From Mollicutes bacterium (GTDB lineage: Bacteria; Bacillota_I; Bacilli_A; RF39; UBA660), in NCBI GenBank assembly GCA_012838395.1, contig DUPI01000081.1, positions 1 to 15,449 of the forward strand: 15,449 nucleotides of DNA, read 5' to 3'. The position numbers were made by a program, and so were the translations under genes. Numbering within the stretch: the first letter of the stretch is position 1; every line of letters starts with the position of its first letter. Below the pieces are notes generated by a model. The model was not told where the DNA came from. It ran no database searches and saw only the letters and a program-made list of their open reading frames with translations. This document shows, piece by piece, positions 7,441 to 15,188 of this stretch.

Positions 7441-8949
7441 TTATTTACCTCCCTTATTAATATTATTATTAATTAGATTAGCTACAGTACTTTGATTTGT
7501 AAATTGATTTAACATTTGAGCTCCAAATCCTTCTCCACTAACACTTGTATTATTAGCACCTTGAATTTTAGTATTTGTTAAACCTGTTCTTCTTTTTACT
7601 AATCTATCTCCTGCTTTTACATTACTAATTTTTCTTTTTGTTTCTAATTCATGTTTATGTCTTGCACCTTGATTACGATACTTACTAAACATAATAAAGA
7701 AATAAATAAATCCAGCCAATAAGAATGCCCAACTATAATCCCAATCTACAAATAACATTGCTAAAATACCTAAAACTTCAACCAAGGCTGAAATTCCAAA
7801 TAATTTTGGCATATGAATTGGTACACTTCCCATTGTTTCTTTTGTTCTTGCATTAACTGCAACATAATGTAATACTTTCTTATCGCCTTTTACTTGTTGA
7901 TAACTGTATAACCAAACAGGTAAATAAGCTGCTTTCCATTGTTGCCCTTTAATAGTCATTTGTTCTGATGACCAAGCAACACCTCTATCATAATGTTGTA
8001 AAGTTTCGTTAGCTGCAAATTTTGCTATATCTTTTGATTGTTTTTCTACTAATGGTTTTAATTGTTCAACATTAGTATCTCTCTTTTCAGAAGAATATCC
8101 TTTTAAATAATTGGCATTCCACTTAACTGCATTTTCAATATCAAATGGCATAATTGCATTTATAACATTTGTTGTTTTATCACTAGCACCCTTATTTAAT
8201 TTATCTGCACTAGACTCAACAGTTAAACCTTCTATCGTAACATCAAAATCTCTTTCAACATCATATAAATCAGCATCATAATATGTTACATATTTATCGC
8301 CTTGTTTTCTTCTATATTGATTTGTTTTATGCTCCCCTTGCCCTACTAAAGTAGAATGTGCATTTACATCTACTACCATATAAGGAAAATAAACACCCAT
8401 TATGTTTTGAGTAGTAAACTCTTGAGTGAATTTAGGATGAGCAAAAAATTTTCTTTTTCCTACAAATTTTTCAATTTCTGCCTTAGCATCATCTTTTTTT
8501 ACAGTGAAAGGTAATACAACATCAGGAACACTTCCATTTGGAATTTGTTGATTAACAGATAATGTATTTCTACACCAGTGACATCTGGCTTGTGTTGCTT
8601 CTGCAGTATCTATAACTACTTCAGAGCCACAACTACTACATTTAAAAGTTAAAACTTCGTTAGTATCTGCCACTATATCTTGTGCGCCTGACCCCATTAC
8701 TTGTCCTTGTAATTGACTAATATCAGTTTCTAATCCAACAACTTTTTCTGGTTCAAATTCGTGTCGGCAAAAATTACATCTTAAATGTCCATTATTTACA
8801 TTTACTGAAATATCAGTAGAGCCACATTTAGGACATTTATTTTGTCCATCTTTAGCACCTACATCAGTTTGTACTATTGTAGGTGCATCAGATTGAACAC
8901 TTGGATTATTATTTGCAGGAGTTATATTATTGTTATAACCTTCTTGCAT
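7441..8949 (-). CDS. YdjG-like TFIIB-type zinc-ribbon membrane protein
   Basis: The product has 502 residues and two zinc ribbons: Cys39/Cys42/Cys58/Cys61 (CPKCG...CNFC) and Cys104/Cys107/Cys123/Cys126 (CSSCG...CHWC). The central conserved region includes VLPFTVKKDDAKAEIEKF, GVYFPYMVVDVNA and the AYLPVWLYSY segment typical of B. subtilis YdjG relatives. Two hydrophobic helices (about 383-401 and 405-422) and a basic, Asn-rich tail follow. In B. subtilis, ydjG sits in the pspA-ydjG-ydjH-ydjI operon, whose products form a membrane complex that recruits PspA in envelope stress. Here it directly follows the SPFH gene, with three bases between stop and start. YdjH and PspA equivalents are not in the window. 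The family assignment is by recognition of sequence pattern. Confidence 0.85.
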   Translation of the reverse strand: MQEGYNNNITPANNNPSVQSDAPTIVQTDVGAKDGQNKCPKCGSTDISVNVNNGHLRCNFCRHEFEPEKVVGLETDISQLQGQVMGSGAQDIVADTNEVLTFKCSSCGSEVVIDTAEATQARCHWCRNTLSVNQQIPNGSVPDVVLPFTVKKDDAKAEIEKFVGKRKFFAHPKFTQEFTTQNIMGVYFPYMVVDVNAHSTLVGQGEHKTNQYRRKQGDKYVTYYDADLYDVERDFDVTIEGLTVESSADKLNKGASDKTTNVINAIMPFDIENAVKWNANYLKGYSSEKRDTNVEQLKPLVEKQSKDIAKFAANETLQHYDRGVAWSSEQMTIKGQQWKAAYLPVWLYSYQQVKGDKKVLHYVAVNARTKETMGSVPIHMPKLFGISALVEVLGILAMLFVDWDYSWAFLLAGFIYFFIMFSKYRNQGARHKHELETKRKISNVKAGDRLVKRRTGLTNTKIQGANNTSVSGEGFGAQMLNQFTNQSTVANLINNNINKGGK

Positions 8950-8952
8950 ATT

Positions 8953-10176
8953 TTATAACCCTAACACTTGTGCTTTTACCTTATCGTATTCTTCTTGAGA
9001 AATTGCTCCAGCATCAAGAAGTTTTTTCATTTCTAACAATTTAGTTGTTGGATCTTGTGTAGGTGCTGCCTCAGCAGGTTGTGCTGGTGCAGGTTGAACT
9101 GGTTGTTGTGGTTGTTCAAATGCAGGTTGGTATGATGATGGTGTTGGTTGTTGTTGCATTCCTCCCATCATTCCACCAGCAGCTTGCATTCCCATTCCCA
9201 TGAATGCCATTCCTGCTCCACCGCCATTTTCTCCAGCAGCTTGCATTCCTCTAGCAGCAGCTTGTTGCATAAATGCATTTCCACGAGTTCCAGATAAAGC
9301 ATCTGCTTTTTTAACATCTTTCATTAATTCTTTAGTATCTTCATCATATTCAATAGCTAAAATAGCAGTTTTAACGATTTCAAGACCACGAGTTGTTTTC
9401 CATTGATATGCATCTTCAACAGCTTGAGCCATTGCTTGAGCAAATCCAATTTGGTCTCCTTGAATTTTTGAAATACGATTTCCCTTACTAGGGTCATTTG
9501 TATAATTTGAGAATGCTGCAGATAATGTTCCTACAACTTCATTAAATAATTGTTCCCCAGCAGCATTATCCATATCTGCAAAATCAAATACTGGTGCTCC
9601 TGGTTGTAAATATTGTGATGGAACAAAGTTTTTAATAAATAGTAGTGGGTCAACTATTTTTAATGTATATGTACCTCTAGTAACTGCACCTACTTGTGTT
9701 CCAAAATAAGCATCATCCCAATAAATTTCTGATTGAGTTCCAAATCTATTATTTGGTATTTCTTTTAAATTTACATAGAATGCTAATTGTTGAGAACCAG
9801 GTTGTCCACCAAATTTAACTTTTTCCCATGTTTGTTTTAAAGTTTGACCAAAGATACCATCTCCAGCAAACATTGATTGTGAATTAGGATCATCTGATTT
9901 GAAAATAAATCCTCCTGGTTCAGCAATCATACCAGTAATTGCACCATCTTGAATTGTAATTAATGCAGTTCCTTCTGGAACAACAATTTTACTACCATTA
10001 CTGATAATATTTTCATTTCCCTTTGTATTCTCTCCACGACCATTATTTTGTCCTTGTGGTACTGCTTGGAATAAAGCAGCAGTAGCAGGAACATCTTGTC
10101 TTGGCATATAAAAATCTTGCCATTGGTCAGCGAATGTACCACCTAAGGCACCTGTGAATGCTTTAATAAATCCCAT
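8953..10176 (-). CDS. YdjI-like SPFH (stomatin/prohibitin) protein with C-terminal SHOCT domain
   Basis: The product has 407 residues. The N-terminal MGFIKAFTGALGGTFADQW, the VPEGTALITIQDGAI strand, the EPGGFIF and GTYTLKIVDP segments, and the region to about 290 match the YdjI/COG4260 branch of the SPFH superfamily. These proteins oligomerise on membranes and act as scaffolds. A Met/Gly/Ala/Gln-rich flexible stretch (about 300-345) leads into a Pro/Gln/Ala linker (QPQQPVQPAPAQPAEAAP). The protein ends in a SHOCT-type motif (residues 376-407: LLEMKKLLDAGAISQEEYDKVK). YdjI relatives often end in a zinc ribbon; here the SHOCT domain takes its place. It is the first gene of the operon, with GAGAGGTAG upstream of ATG 10176. 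A scaffold role for the proteins encoded downstream is inferred. Confidence 0.88.
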   Translation of the reverse strand: MGFIKAFTGALGGTFADQWQDFYMPRQDVPATAALFQAVPQGQNNGRGENTKGNENIISNGSKIVVPEGTALITIQDGAITGMIAEPGGFIFKSDDPNSQSMFAGDGIFGQTLKQTWEKVKFGGQPGSQQLAFYVNLKEIPNNRFGTQSEIYWDDAYFGTQVGAVTRGTYTLKIVDPLLFIKNFVPSQYLQPGAPVFDFADMDNAAGEQLFNEVVGTLSAAFSNYTNDPSKGNRISKIQGDQIGFAQAMAQAVEDAYQWKTTRGLEIVKTAILAIEYDEDTKELMKDVKKADALSGTRGNAFMQQAAARGMQAAGENGGGAGMAFMGMGMQAAGGMMGGMQQQPTPSSYQPAFEQPQQPVQPAPAQPAEAAPTQDPTTKLLEMKKLLDAGAISQEEYDKVKAQVLGL

Positions 10177-10396
10177 AATTTTTCTACCTCTCTTTTCTAA
10201 AATTTATTAATAAAGCGAATAGTTGATAATCAGACGCAAAGTTTCTAAATATAATAATATGATTTAAACCCACTAATAAAATACTCTTCAAAAAACACAT
10301 CATCTATTTATGTAGAAAACACTATTAATAATTTGAAGTTTTTTATATCATAAATATAAATATTTATAAAACTCTACTCTTTACTCACTCCTAGTC
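10177..10396 (-). other. Long 5' leader of the SPFH operon
   Basis: About 220 bases separate the predicted transcription start from the SPFH start codon. The stretch is very AT-rich and has no good tRNA, riboswitch or terminator hairpin by eye. A CTTCAA/TTGAAG pairing at the ends of a large loop is the only complementarity noticed. A 39-codon frame (10184-10303) lacks a ribosome site and looks like chance. With the promoter this accounts for the gene-free stretch up to about 10490. Confidence 0.4.
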
Positions 10397-10402
10397 TATA
10401 TA

Positions 10403-10411
10403 ATTATAACA
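10403..10411 (-). promoter_or_regulatory. Extended -10 promoter of the SPFH/zinc-ribbon operon
   Basis: The minus strand reads TGTTATAAT, a perfect TATAAT with a TGn extension. No good -35 is present at the usual distance, as expected for some extended -10 promoters. It lies downstream of the terminator at 10492-10523 and is the best promoter before the SPFH gene. Confidence 0.6.
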
Positions 10412-10491
10412 TAGTTTTTAATGTTTATCGCCATTTTTCTACAAAATAGCACAAAAATTATGGTTTTTTTATCTAGAAGCGAGAGTTCTAT

Positions 10492-10523
10492 AAAAAAAAG
10501 AATAACTATGTAAAGTTATTCTT
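10492..10523 (-). terminator. Terminator after the broken HTH gene
   Basis: AAGAATAACT and AGTTATTCTT form a perfect 10-bp stem with a 6-base loop. On the minus strand it is followed by a run of eight Ts that begins inside the 3' arm. The stop codon of the HTH frame lies inside the 5' arm. Confidence 0.85.
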
Positions 10524-10729
10524 CAAAAAATTTATCTATTCTAACACCAAGTATTATAGAAATCTTATATATAGTCATAAGTGATATATTGTTTCTATCA
10601 TTAACTGACTCTATTCGTTTTAAATGATTAACTGATAGGTTTAATTTGTCTGCCAAATCCATTAATCTAATACCTTTTTCTAACCTATACTTTTTGATTT
10701 GATATTGCTATAACCTTACACTTTGACAT
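10516..10729 (-). pseudogene. Small XRE/HTH regulator disrupted by a frameshift
   Basis: From ATG 10729, preceded by a GGAAAAAGG site, the first frame gives only MSKCKVIAISNQKV before TAG. A second frame then runs to TAA at 10518-10516 and encodes an evident HTH: YRLEKGIRLMDLADKLNLS followed by VNHLKRIESVNDRN and ILGVRIDKFFEE. The helices match the small phage/Cro-type XRE group. The interval from ATG to stop is 214 bases, one more than a multiple of three, which fits a single-base insertion. The A-run just before the TAG is the likeliest site. Intact, it would encode about 70 residues. It is either a genuine pseudogene or a sequencing/assembly error in the homopolymer. It lies between the 12-codon peptide gene and the SPFH operon, with its own terminator. 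Confidence 0.65.
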
Positions 10730-10783
10730 ACCTTTTTCCTTTCTATAATCTTAATAAATATTCAAATGCTTATATTGAGGCAT

Positions 10784-10810
10784 AAAAAAAGAACTGATTT
10801 CTCAGTTTCT
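10784..10810 (-). terminator. Terminator or attenuator after the 12-codon peptide gene
   Basis: On the minus strand AGAAACTGA and TCAGTTCT pair (8 bp, one bulged A) around a GAAA loop and run into seven Ts. It starts about 20 bases after the stop of the short peptide gene and precedes the HTH remnant, so it could act as a plain terminator or as an attenuator between the two. Confidence 0.75.
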
Positions 10811-10830
10811 CCTTATATTATCTACCTTGT

Positions 10831-10869
10831 TTAGAAGTATCTTGGCTGACCTGCATCTATTACAATCAT
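10831..10869 (-). CDS. 12-residue peptide gene (MIVIDAGQPRYF), possible leader or signalling peptide
   Basis: A 13-codon frame, ATG at 10869-10867 to TAA at 10833-10831, is preceded by AAGGAGGT six bases before the ATG, the most consensus-like ribosome site in the window. A hairpin terminator follows at 10784-10810 and the kinase terminator lies upstream at 10962-10987, so it appears to be a compact transcription unit. The peptide has a hydrophobic start and a Gly-Gln-Pro-Arg-Tyr-Phe end. Possible roles are a leader peptide sensing ribosome stalling, a small signalling peptide, or a translated part of a small RNA. No family is recognised, and expression is not proven by sequence. Confidence 0.5.
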   Translation of the reverse strand: MIVIDAGQPRYF

Positions 10870-10889
10870 AGGTTACCTCCTTCATCATT

Positions 10890-10918
10890 ATTTTATGACA
10901 TTTAACTATTTTTGTTAT
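10890..10918 (-). promoter_or_regulatory. Possible promoter of the short peptide gene
   Basis: ATAACA (10918-10913) and TAAAAT (10895-10890) on the minus strand are 17 bases apart and match the -35 and -10 consensus at four and five positions. Transcription would start only some 15-20 bases before the peptide start codon. In DNA this AT-rich such matches arise by chance, so support is weak. Confidence 0.3.
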
Positions 10919-10961
10919 ATATAATAATGATTTTTAAAATTTAAATTGTAGTACCCCATAT

Positions 10962-10987
10962 AAAAAGAATTGATTATTATCAACCCT
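10962..10987 (-). terminator. Terminator of the hybrid histidine kinase gene
   Basis: On the minus strand AGGGTTGAT and ATCAATTCT form a 9-bp stem (two G-U pairs) around a 4-base loop, followed by TTTTTAT. It is about 30 bases after the kinase stop codon. Confidence 0.75.
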
Positions 10988-11017
10988 AATCATAATTTGT
11001 TAATATTTGGAATTTTT

Positions 11018-13264
11018 TTAATCGCCAGAATCAAACAAAAATTTATTTAAAATTTGGTCAAGCAAATCCCTATCAATTGGTTTTGATATATACCCATCAA
11101 AACCTTTTTCTAAATATTCTTCTTCAACACCAATAATTGCATTAGCTGTATGAACAATAATTGGAATATTAAAATTTTCAATTTGCTTTAATTTTTCCAT
11201 TGTTTCGATACCATTCATCTCAGGCATCATATCATCCATAAATATTAAGTCATAGTTTTTTCCACTTTTAATTACTTCAATACATTTCTGGCCACTCATT
11301 AATGAATCAACTTCTAATTTGTACGATTCTAAAACTTTTAAGGCAACCTTTATATTAATTTTATTATCATCAACTATTAAAACTCTTTTTCCCGAAAAGT
11401 TTTTATTTTTTATTTCTGGTTTATTTTTTTCTGTTTTTATGTACGTTAATAATATACGATTTAATTCAGCTTTTTCAATTGGTTTTGATAAATAATCATC
11501 AAACCCTTCAGCTATATATTTTTCTCGCATTCCTGTAATAGCGTTAGCTGTTAATACAACAACAGGTATATTAAAGTTATCCATCAACTTTAATTTTTTT
11601 AATACCTCAGTTCCACGCATTTTAGGCATCATATCATCTAGCAAAATCAAGTCATAATGTTTACCATCAGTAATTAATTCAAGACATTCTTGCCCATTTT
11701 CCACAAAATCCATTATCGGATTATATTTTAGTAATAATCTTTTAACTAATTTTAAATTTAATTTATTATCATCAACAACCAAGATCTTTTTGCCAGTTAA
11801 ATCTATTACACAGTCTTCATTGCTTTCTTTTTCTACTTCCAGTTGTTCTACTTGCTTAATTCTTTGATCTAAAGTCACAGTAAATTTTGAACCTTCTCCA
11901 TACTTACTTTGAACAACTATGTTACCTTGCATTAGTTCTATTAATTGCTTGGTAATGGCTAGTCCAAGTCCTGTTCCTTCAATAGTTGTATTTAAATCTT
12001 CATCTAACCTCTGAAATTTTTTAAATAATTTATCAATGGCTTCTTTCTTAATTCCTCGTCCTGTATCTTCGACTGATATAACTAATCGACAGATTTTACT
12101 TTTTACAACACAATTGACTTTAAACTCTATCCAACCTTCTTTAGTATATTTGACAGCGTTTGATAAAAGATTAATAATAACCTTTTTTATATTAGCGGAA
12201 TCTCCATATAAATATTTGGGAATATCTTCAGCAATATTAATCCTAAACTCTAGTGCCTTTTCATTAGCTTTAGGCATAATAAGATTTGCCATATCTTTAA
12301 ATAATTTTTGGGCATCGTAATTGGAATTAATTATCTCTAATTTTCCTGCTTCTATTTTTGATATGTCAAGAACTCCATTAACTATTTCTAACAAAATATC
12401 TGAGGCTTTTAATACATCTTTCGCGTTTTCTTTGGCATCATCTAAGGTTTCTGATTCCTCAATACATTGACTAAATCCAACAATAGCGTTAAGGGGTGTT
12501 CTAATTTCGTGACTCATACTAGATAGGAAATCGCTTTTAGCAGTGTTGGCCTTTTCAGCTTGTTCTTTAGCTATATTTAATTGAGCAATCATTTTTAAAT
12601 CTGGATTTTCAATAGTATGGTACATTAAAACCGTAACTAGGGAAATAGTAGCATTGATTAAAAGCAATCCCGGATTAATATTTCGGACAATTAAAGCAAG
12701 AAGAACACATACAATAAAAACAAAAACGGGCAAATATTTTTTAGATTTCAAAGATTTATAATTTAGAATACCGAAAATTACCCAAGCAACTACATACCCA
12801 ACAACAATAAAATTCAATAAGTCAGTTGCCGCTCCATATGAATACACAATATTATTTTCACTATAAAATTGGATAGGTAAAAATATTATCATAACTCCTA
12901 AAATTAAAACTAATATTACAAAAGGAATAAAAAGTTTTCGAGCTTTCTCTTTTTGTTTTACAGTTCTTTTATCATTTTCTACAAAAGATATCGTATAAAT
13001 ATAATGTGTTAATAACGATGTCCAACCTAAAATACAAAGCATAAACATCCGATTCACAATTTTACTTATCATTAAAAAGTCATAATATTTACTGATAAAG
13101 ATAATACTCCAAAATTCAAAAAATAAAGAAAAAATGCTTACAATAACCATGTATCCATAAACTTTTGTTTCCGTTGAATCAATTCTTTGTTTTGAATAAT
13201 AATTATATGCCACCAAGAGTACATAAGTAATGCTACATAGTATTATTGTTATTCCAATATACAT
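11018..13264 (-). CDS. Polytopic hybrid sensor histidine kinase with two receiver domains
   Basis: The product has 748 residues. The first 215 or so hold six to seven hydrophobic helices, an integral membrane sensor rather than a large extracellular domain. A HisKA domain follows with SHEIRTPLNA and phospho-acceptor His252. The HATPase domain has an N-box (Asn365/Asn369), DTGRG at 400-404 and GTGLGL at 430-435. Two receiver domains come next: about 491-610 (VVDDN, Asp543, Thr572, Lys594) and about 625-745 (IVDDN, Asp677, Thr706, Lys728). Both keep the phosphorylatable Asp in a DDMMP motif, and they look like a tandem duplication. There is no Hpt domain and no DNA-binding output. The ATG at 13264 has an AGGGGTG site and a promoter close upstream; the gene is monocistronic. 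The signal sensed and the downstream partner are unknown. Confidence 0.92.
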   Translation of the reverse strand: MYIGITIILCSITYVLLVAYNYYSKQRIDSTETKVYGYMVIVSIFSLFFEFWSIIFISKYYDFLMISKIVNRMFMLCILGWTSLLTHYIYTISFVENDKRTVKQKEKARKLFIPFVILVLILGVMIIFLPIQFYSENNIVYSYGAATDLLNFIVVGYVVAWVIFGILNYKSLKSKKYLPVFVFIVCVLLALIVRNINPGLLLINATISLVTVLMYHTIENPDLKMIAQLNIAKEQAEKANTAKSDFLSSMSHEIRTPLNAIVGFSQCIEESETLDDAKENAKDVLKASDILLEIVNGVLDISKIEAGKLEIINSNYDAQKLFKDMANLIMPKANEKALEFRINIAEDIPKYLYGDSANIKKVIINLLSNAVKYTKEGWIEFKVNCVVKSKICRLVISVEDTGRGIKKEAIDKLFKKFQRLDEDLNTTIEGTGLGLAITKQLIELMQGNIVVQSKYGEGSKFTVTLDQRIKQVEQLEVEKESNEDCVIDLTGKKILVVDDNKLNLKLVKRLLLKYNPIMDFVENGQECLELITDGKHYDLILLDDMMPKMRGTEVLKKLKLMDNFNIPVVVLTANAITGMREKYIAEGFDDYLSKPIEKAELNRILLTYIKTEKNKPEIKNKNFSGKRVLIVDDNKINIKVALKVLESYKLEVDSLMSGQKCIEVIKSGKNYDLIFMDDMMPEMNGIETMEKLKQIENFNIPIIVHTANAIIGVEEEYLEKGFDGYISKPIDRDLLDQILNKFLFDSGD

Positions 13265-13300
13265 AATACACCCCTACTTTAATTAAAACTTACTACTTAC

Positions 13301-13309
13301 ATTATATCA
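13301..13309 (-). promoter_or_regulatory. Extended -10 promoter of the histidine kinase gene
   Basis: The minus strand reads TGATATAAT, a perfect -10 with a TG extension, 36 bases before the kinase start codon. The -35 region is weak. The ATGATATAAT sequence also occurs in the ligase promoter. Confidence 0.65.
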
Positions 13310-13339
13310 TTTTTTTGCAAAATAATAAATATAAATTAT

Positions 13340-13368
13340 AAAAGGTAATTCATAATGAATTACCTTTT
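13340..13368 (-). terminator. Terminator of the AMP-binding ligase gene
   Basis: AAAAGGTAATTCA and TGAATTACCTTTT are perfect 13-base inverted arms with a 3-base loop, two bases after the ligase stop codon. The T-run is mostly the end of the 3' arm, followed by AT-rich DNA. The symmetry would also allow function on the plus strand. Confidence 0.75.
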
Positions 13369-13370
13369 GT

Positions 13371-15134
13371 TTATTTTTTCACAAGAACTTTACCTTGTTC
13401 TTTTGTCAATTCCTCTTCTTTTTGAAGTGCTATAGTATCTATTTTTCCAATTGGAGTAAGTGGATAATCATTCCTAATTTTAAAATCATGAGGAACAACA
13501 TATTCAGATAAGGTTTCTTCACAAATTAAAGCGATTTCGTCTAATATTTTCTTTTCATCATTAACGTATTCATCTTTTAATTTAATATGCGCTTTTGGTT
13601 TTTGTCCTTGTGGATAATCTAAATCCCTAATTCCTACAACTCGGCATTGGGCGACTGCGTGATGTGATAATATGACATTTTCTATCATTGAAGGGTAAAC
13701 CTTAAATCCATCATGCCTTATAATCACGTTTTTTATTCTATCAGAAACCCATAAGAAGCCATCTTCGTCAATATAACCTAAATCTCCAGTATGTATCCAA
13801 ACTTTGCCATCTTTATGAGTTTTTAAAATAGCATTAGTAGCTTCTGCTTGTTTGTAATACCCCAGCATTGTACTAGGTGTACAAACACAAATTTCCCCAT
13901 GTTGATTATAATCTAATTCATTTTGATTTTCATCAAATATTCCTACTGTTCCGCCAGGTAAAGGAAATCCAGCACTACCATATTTAACATGTTCGTTAAT
14001 ACAAACACTGAACACTGAATTAGCTTCCGTTAAAGCATAACCTGGACTAATCCCTTGTTGAGCATTACGTTCTAATAAAAACTTAGAGCCCTCTTCATGT
14101 AATTCAGGCATAATTCCGTCACCACCTACAGCAGGTGTAATAATATGTGATAAATCCTGATTTTGCAATTTTTTACTGTTTTTTAATCCTCCAAGATGAG
14201 AAGGCACTCCAGCAAAGTGATTTGGTTTATATTTTAATATTAGTTCGTCAAACTTTTTCGGATTAAAAGTAGAAACAATATCAACTCTTTGTCCCATAAC
14301 TAGTGGCATATGAAGCATATCTAATCCATAGGCAATAAAAGGTGGCATCATATTCATAAATCTATGATGAGGTTGCAAATCTAGTCCTGAATATTTATAT
14401 TGCCAAGCCATAACATTAAAGGTATCATGCGACAATAACACTCCTTTAGGAATACCAGTCGTTCCTCCAGTATGAACAATTGTCAACGGTATATTTTCTT
14501 GGTATTCTGGAAGTGGAGATTCATCTTTGACTTGTTGGTCATTTTGAATATAATCTTCAAACTTAATGTGTTTTCCATCATTATATTTTAATTTTGTAAT
14601 AGCATCCGTTACTAGACTAGCTAAGTTTAATTTAAAAGGAAGTTGTTTAGCACTATCCCTTAATGAAATATTAATAATTTCACTAATTGTTGAGGCATTA
14701 AAAATATCTTTTATATTATCATTAAATAAATTTAAGGTAACTAGTTTAGTAGATTCTGCCTCATTAATATAATCAGCCAATCCTTTAAGGCTAGTTCTTG
14801 GGTCCACCATATTTGAAATTGCTCTAATTTCTCCTAAAGCATAAAATAAGTAAATTAACTCAGGCGTTGTTAGTGCAGAAATGGTCACAACTTCACCTGC
14901 TTGAATTTTACCTTTTAATCCCTCAATAGTCTCTTCTACTTTGTCAAATAGTTCGCCGTAACATATTTCATTGCCATAAAAACCCAAAGCTATGTTGTCT
15001 TTTCTGTTTTTGTTTTCTTCTTTAACCAAGTCATAGACAGACATCTTTGGAAACGAAATATTTTTAGCTTCTTCACTTTGATACTTTTGCCATCTCATTT
15101 CTTGAGATGGTTTTAAACGATTTTCTTTTATCAT
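13371..15134 (-). CDS. AMP-forming acyl-CoA synthetase-like ligase (ANL superfamily)
   Basis: The 587-residue product carries the full set of adenylate-forming motifs. HTGGTTGIPKG at 221-231 is the phosphate-binding loop, YALTE at 366-370 the A5 motif, HTGD at 448-451 the A7 motif with its ribose-binding Asp, and the hinge segment DRIKNVIIRHDGFKVYP lies at about 465-481. The C-terminal catalytic lysine is in PIGK (Lys564). Such enzymes adenylate a carboxylic acid with ATP and then transfer it to CoA or to a carrier protein. The length and single AMP-binding plus C-terminal domain fit a free-standing fatty-acyl or aryl acid ligase, not a multimodular synthetase. The substrate cannot be read from sequence. 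The ATG at 15134 follows AGGGGG; the gene has its own promoter and terminator and no carrier protein nearby. Confidence 0.9.
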   Translation of the reverse strand: MIKENRLKPSQEMRWQKYQSEEAKNISFPKMSVYDLVKEENKNRKDNIALGFYGNEICYGELFDKVEETIEGLKGKIQAGEVVTISALTTPELIYLFYALGEIRAISNMVDPRTSLKGLADYINEAESTKLVTLNLFNDNIKDIFNASTISEIINISLRDSAKQLPFKLNLASLVTDAITKLKYNDGKHIKFEDYIQNDQQVKDESPLPEYQENIPLTIVHTGGTTGIPKGVLLSHDTFNVMAWQYKYSGLDLQPHHRFMNMMPPFIAYGLDMLHMPLVMGQRVDIVSTFNPKKFDELILKYKPNHFAGVPSHLGGLKNSKKLQNQDLSHIITPAVGGDGIMPELHEEGSKFLLERNAQQGISPGYALTEANSVFSVCINEHVKYGSAGFPLPGGTVGIFDENQNELDYNQHGEICVCTPSTMLGYYKQAEATNAILKTHKDGKVWIHTGDLGYIDEDGFLWVSDRIKNVIIRHDGFKVYPSMIENVILSHHAVAQCRVVGIRDLDYPQGQKPKAHIKLKDEYVNDEKKILDEIALICEETLSEYVVPHDFKIRNDYPLTPIGKIDTIALQKEEELTKEQGKVLVKK

Positions 15135-15188
15135 ATTTTCCCCCTATAAAAATCTCTTCTCAAGTATAACTCCGCCAGATTAAGCCTT

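Noticed and set aside
9960..10142. 60-codon minus-strand frame inside the SPFH gene
   Set aside because: Out-of-frame overlap with a well-supported SPFH domain; no independent evidence.
576..10176. Mobile element or CRISPR array explaining the repeated DNA
   Set aside because: No transposase, integrase or terminal repeats, and no regularly spaced direct repeats; the repeats are coding linkers and anchors.
10184..10303. 39-codon minus-strand frame (MMCFLKSILLVGLN...) in the SPFH leader
   Set aside because: No Shine-Dalgarno before either ATG and AT-rich chance composition; its stop merely overlaps the SPFH ribosome site.
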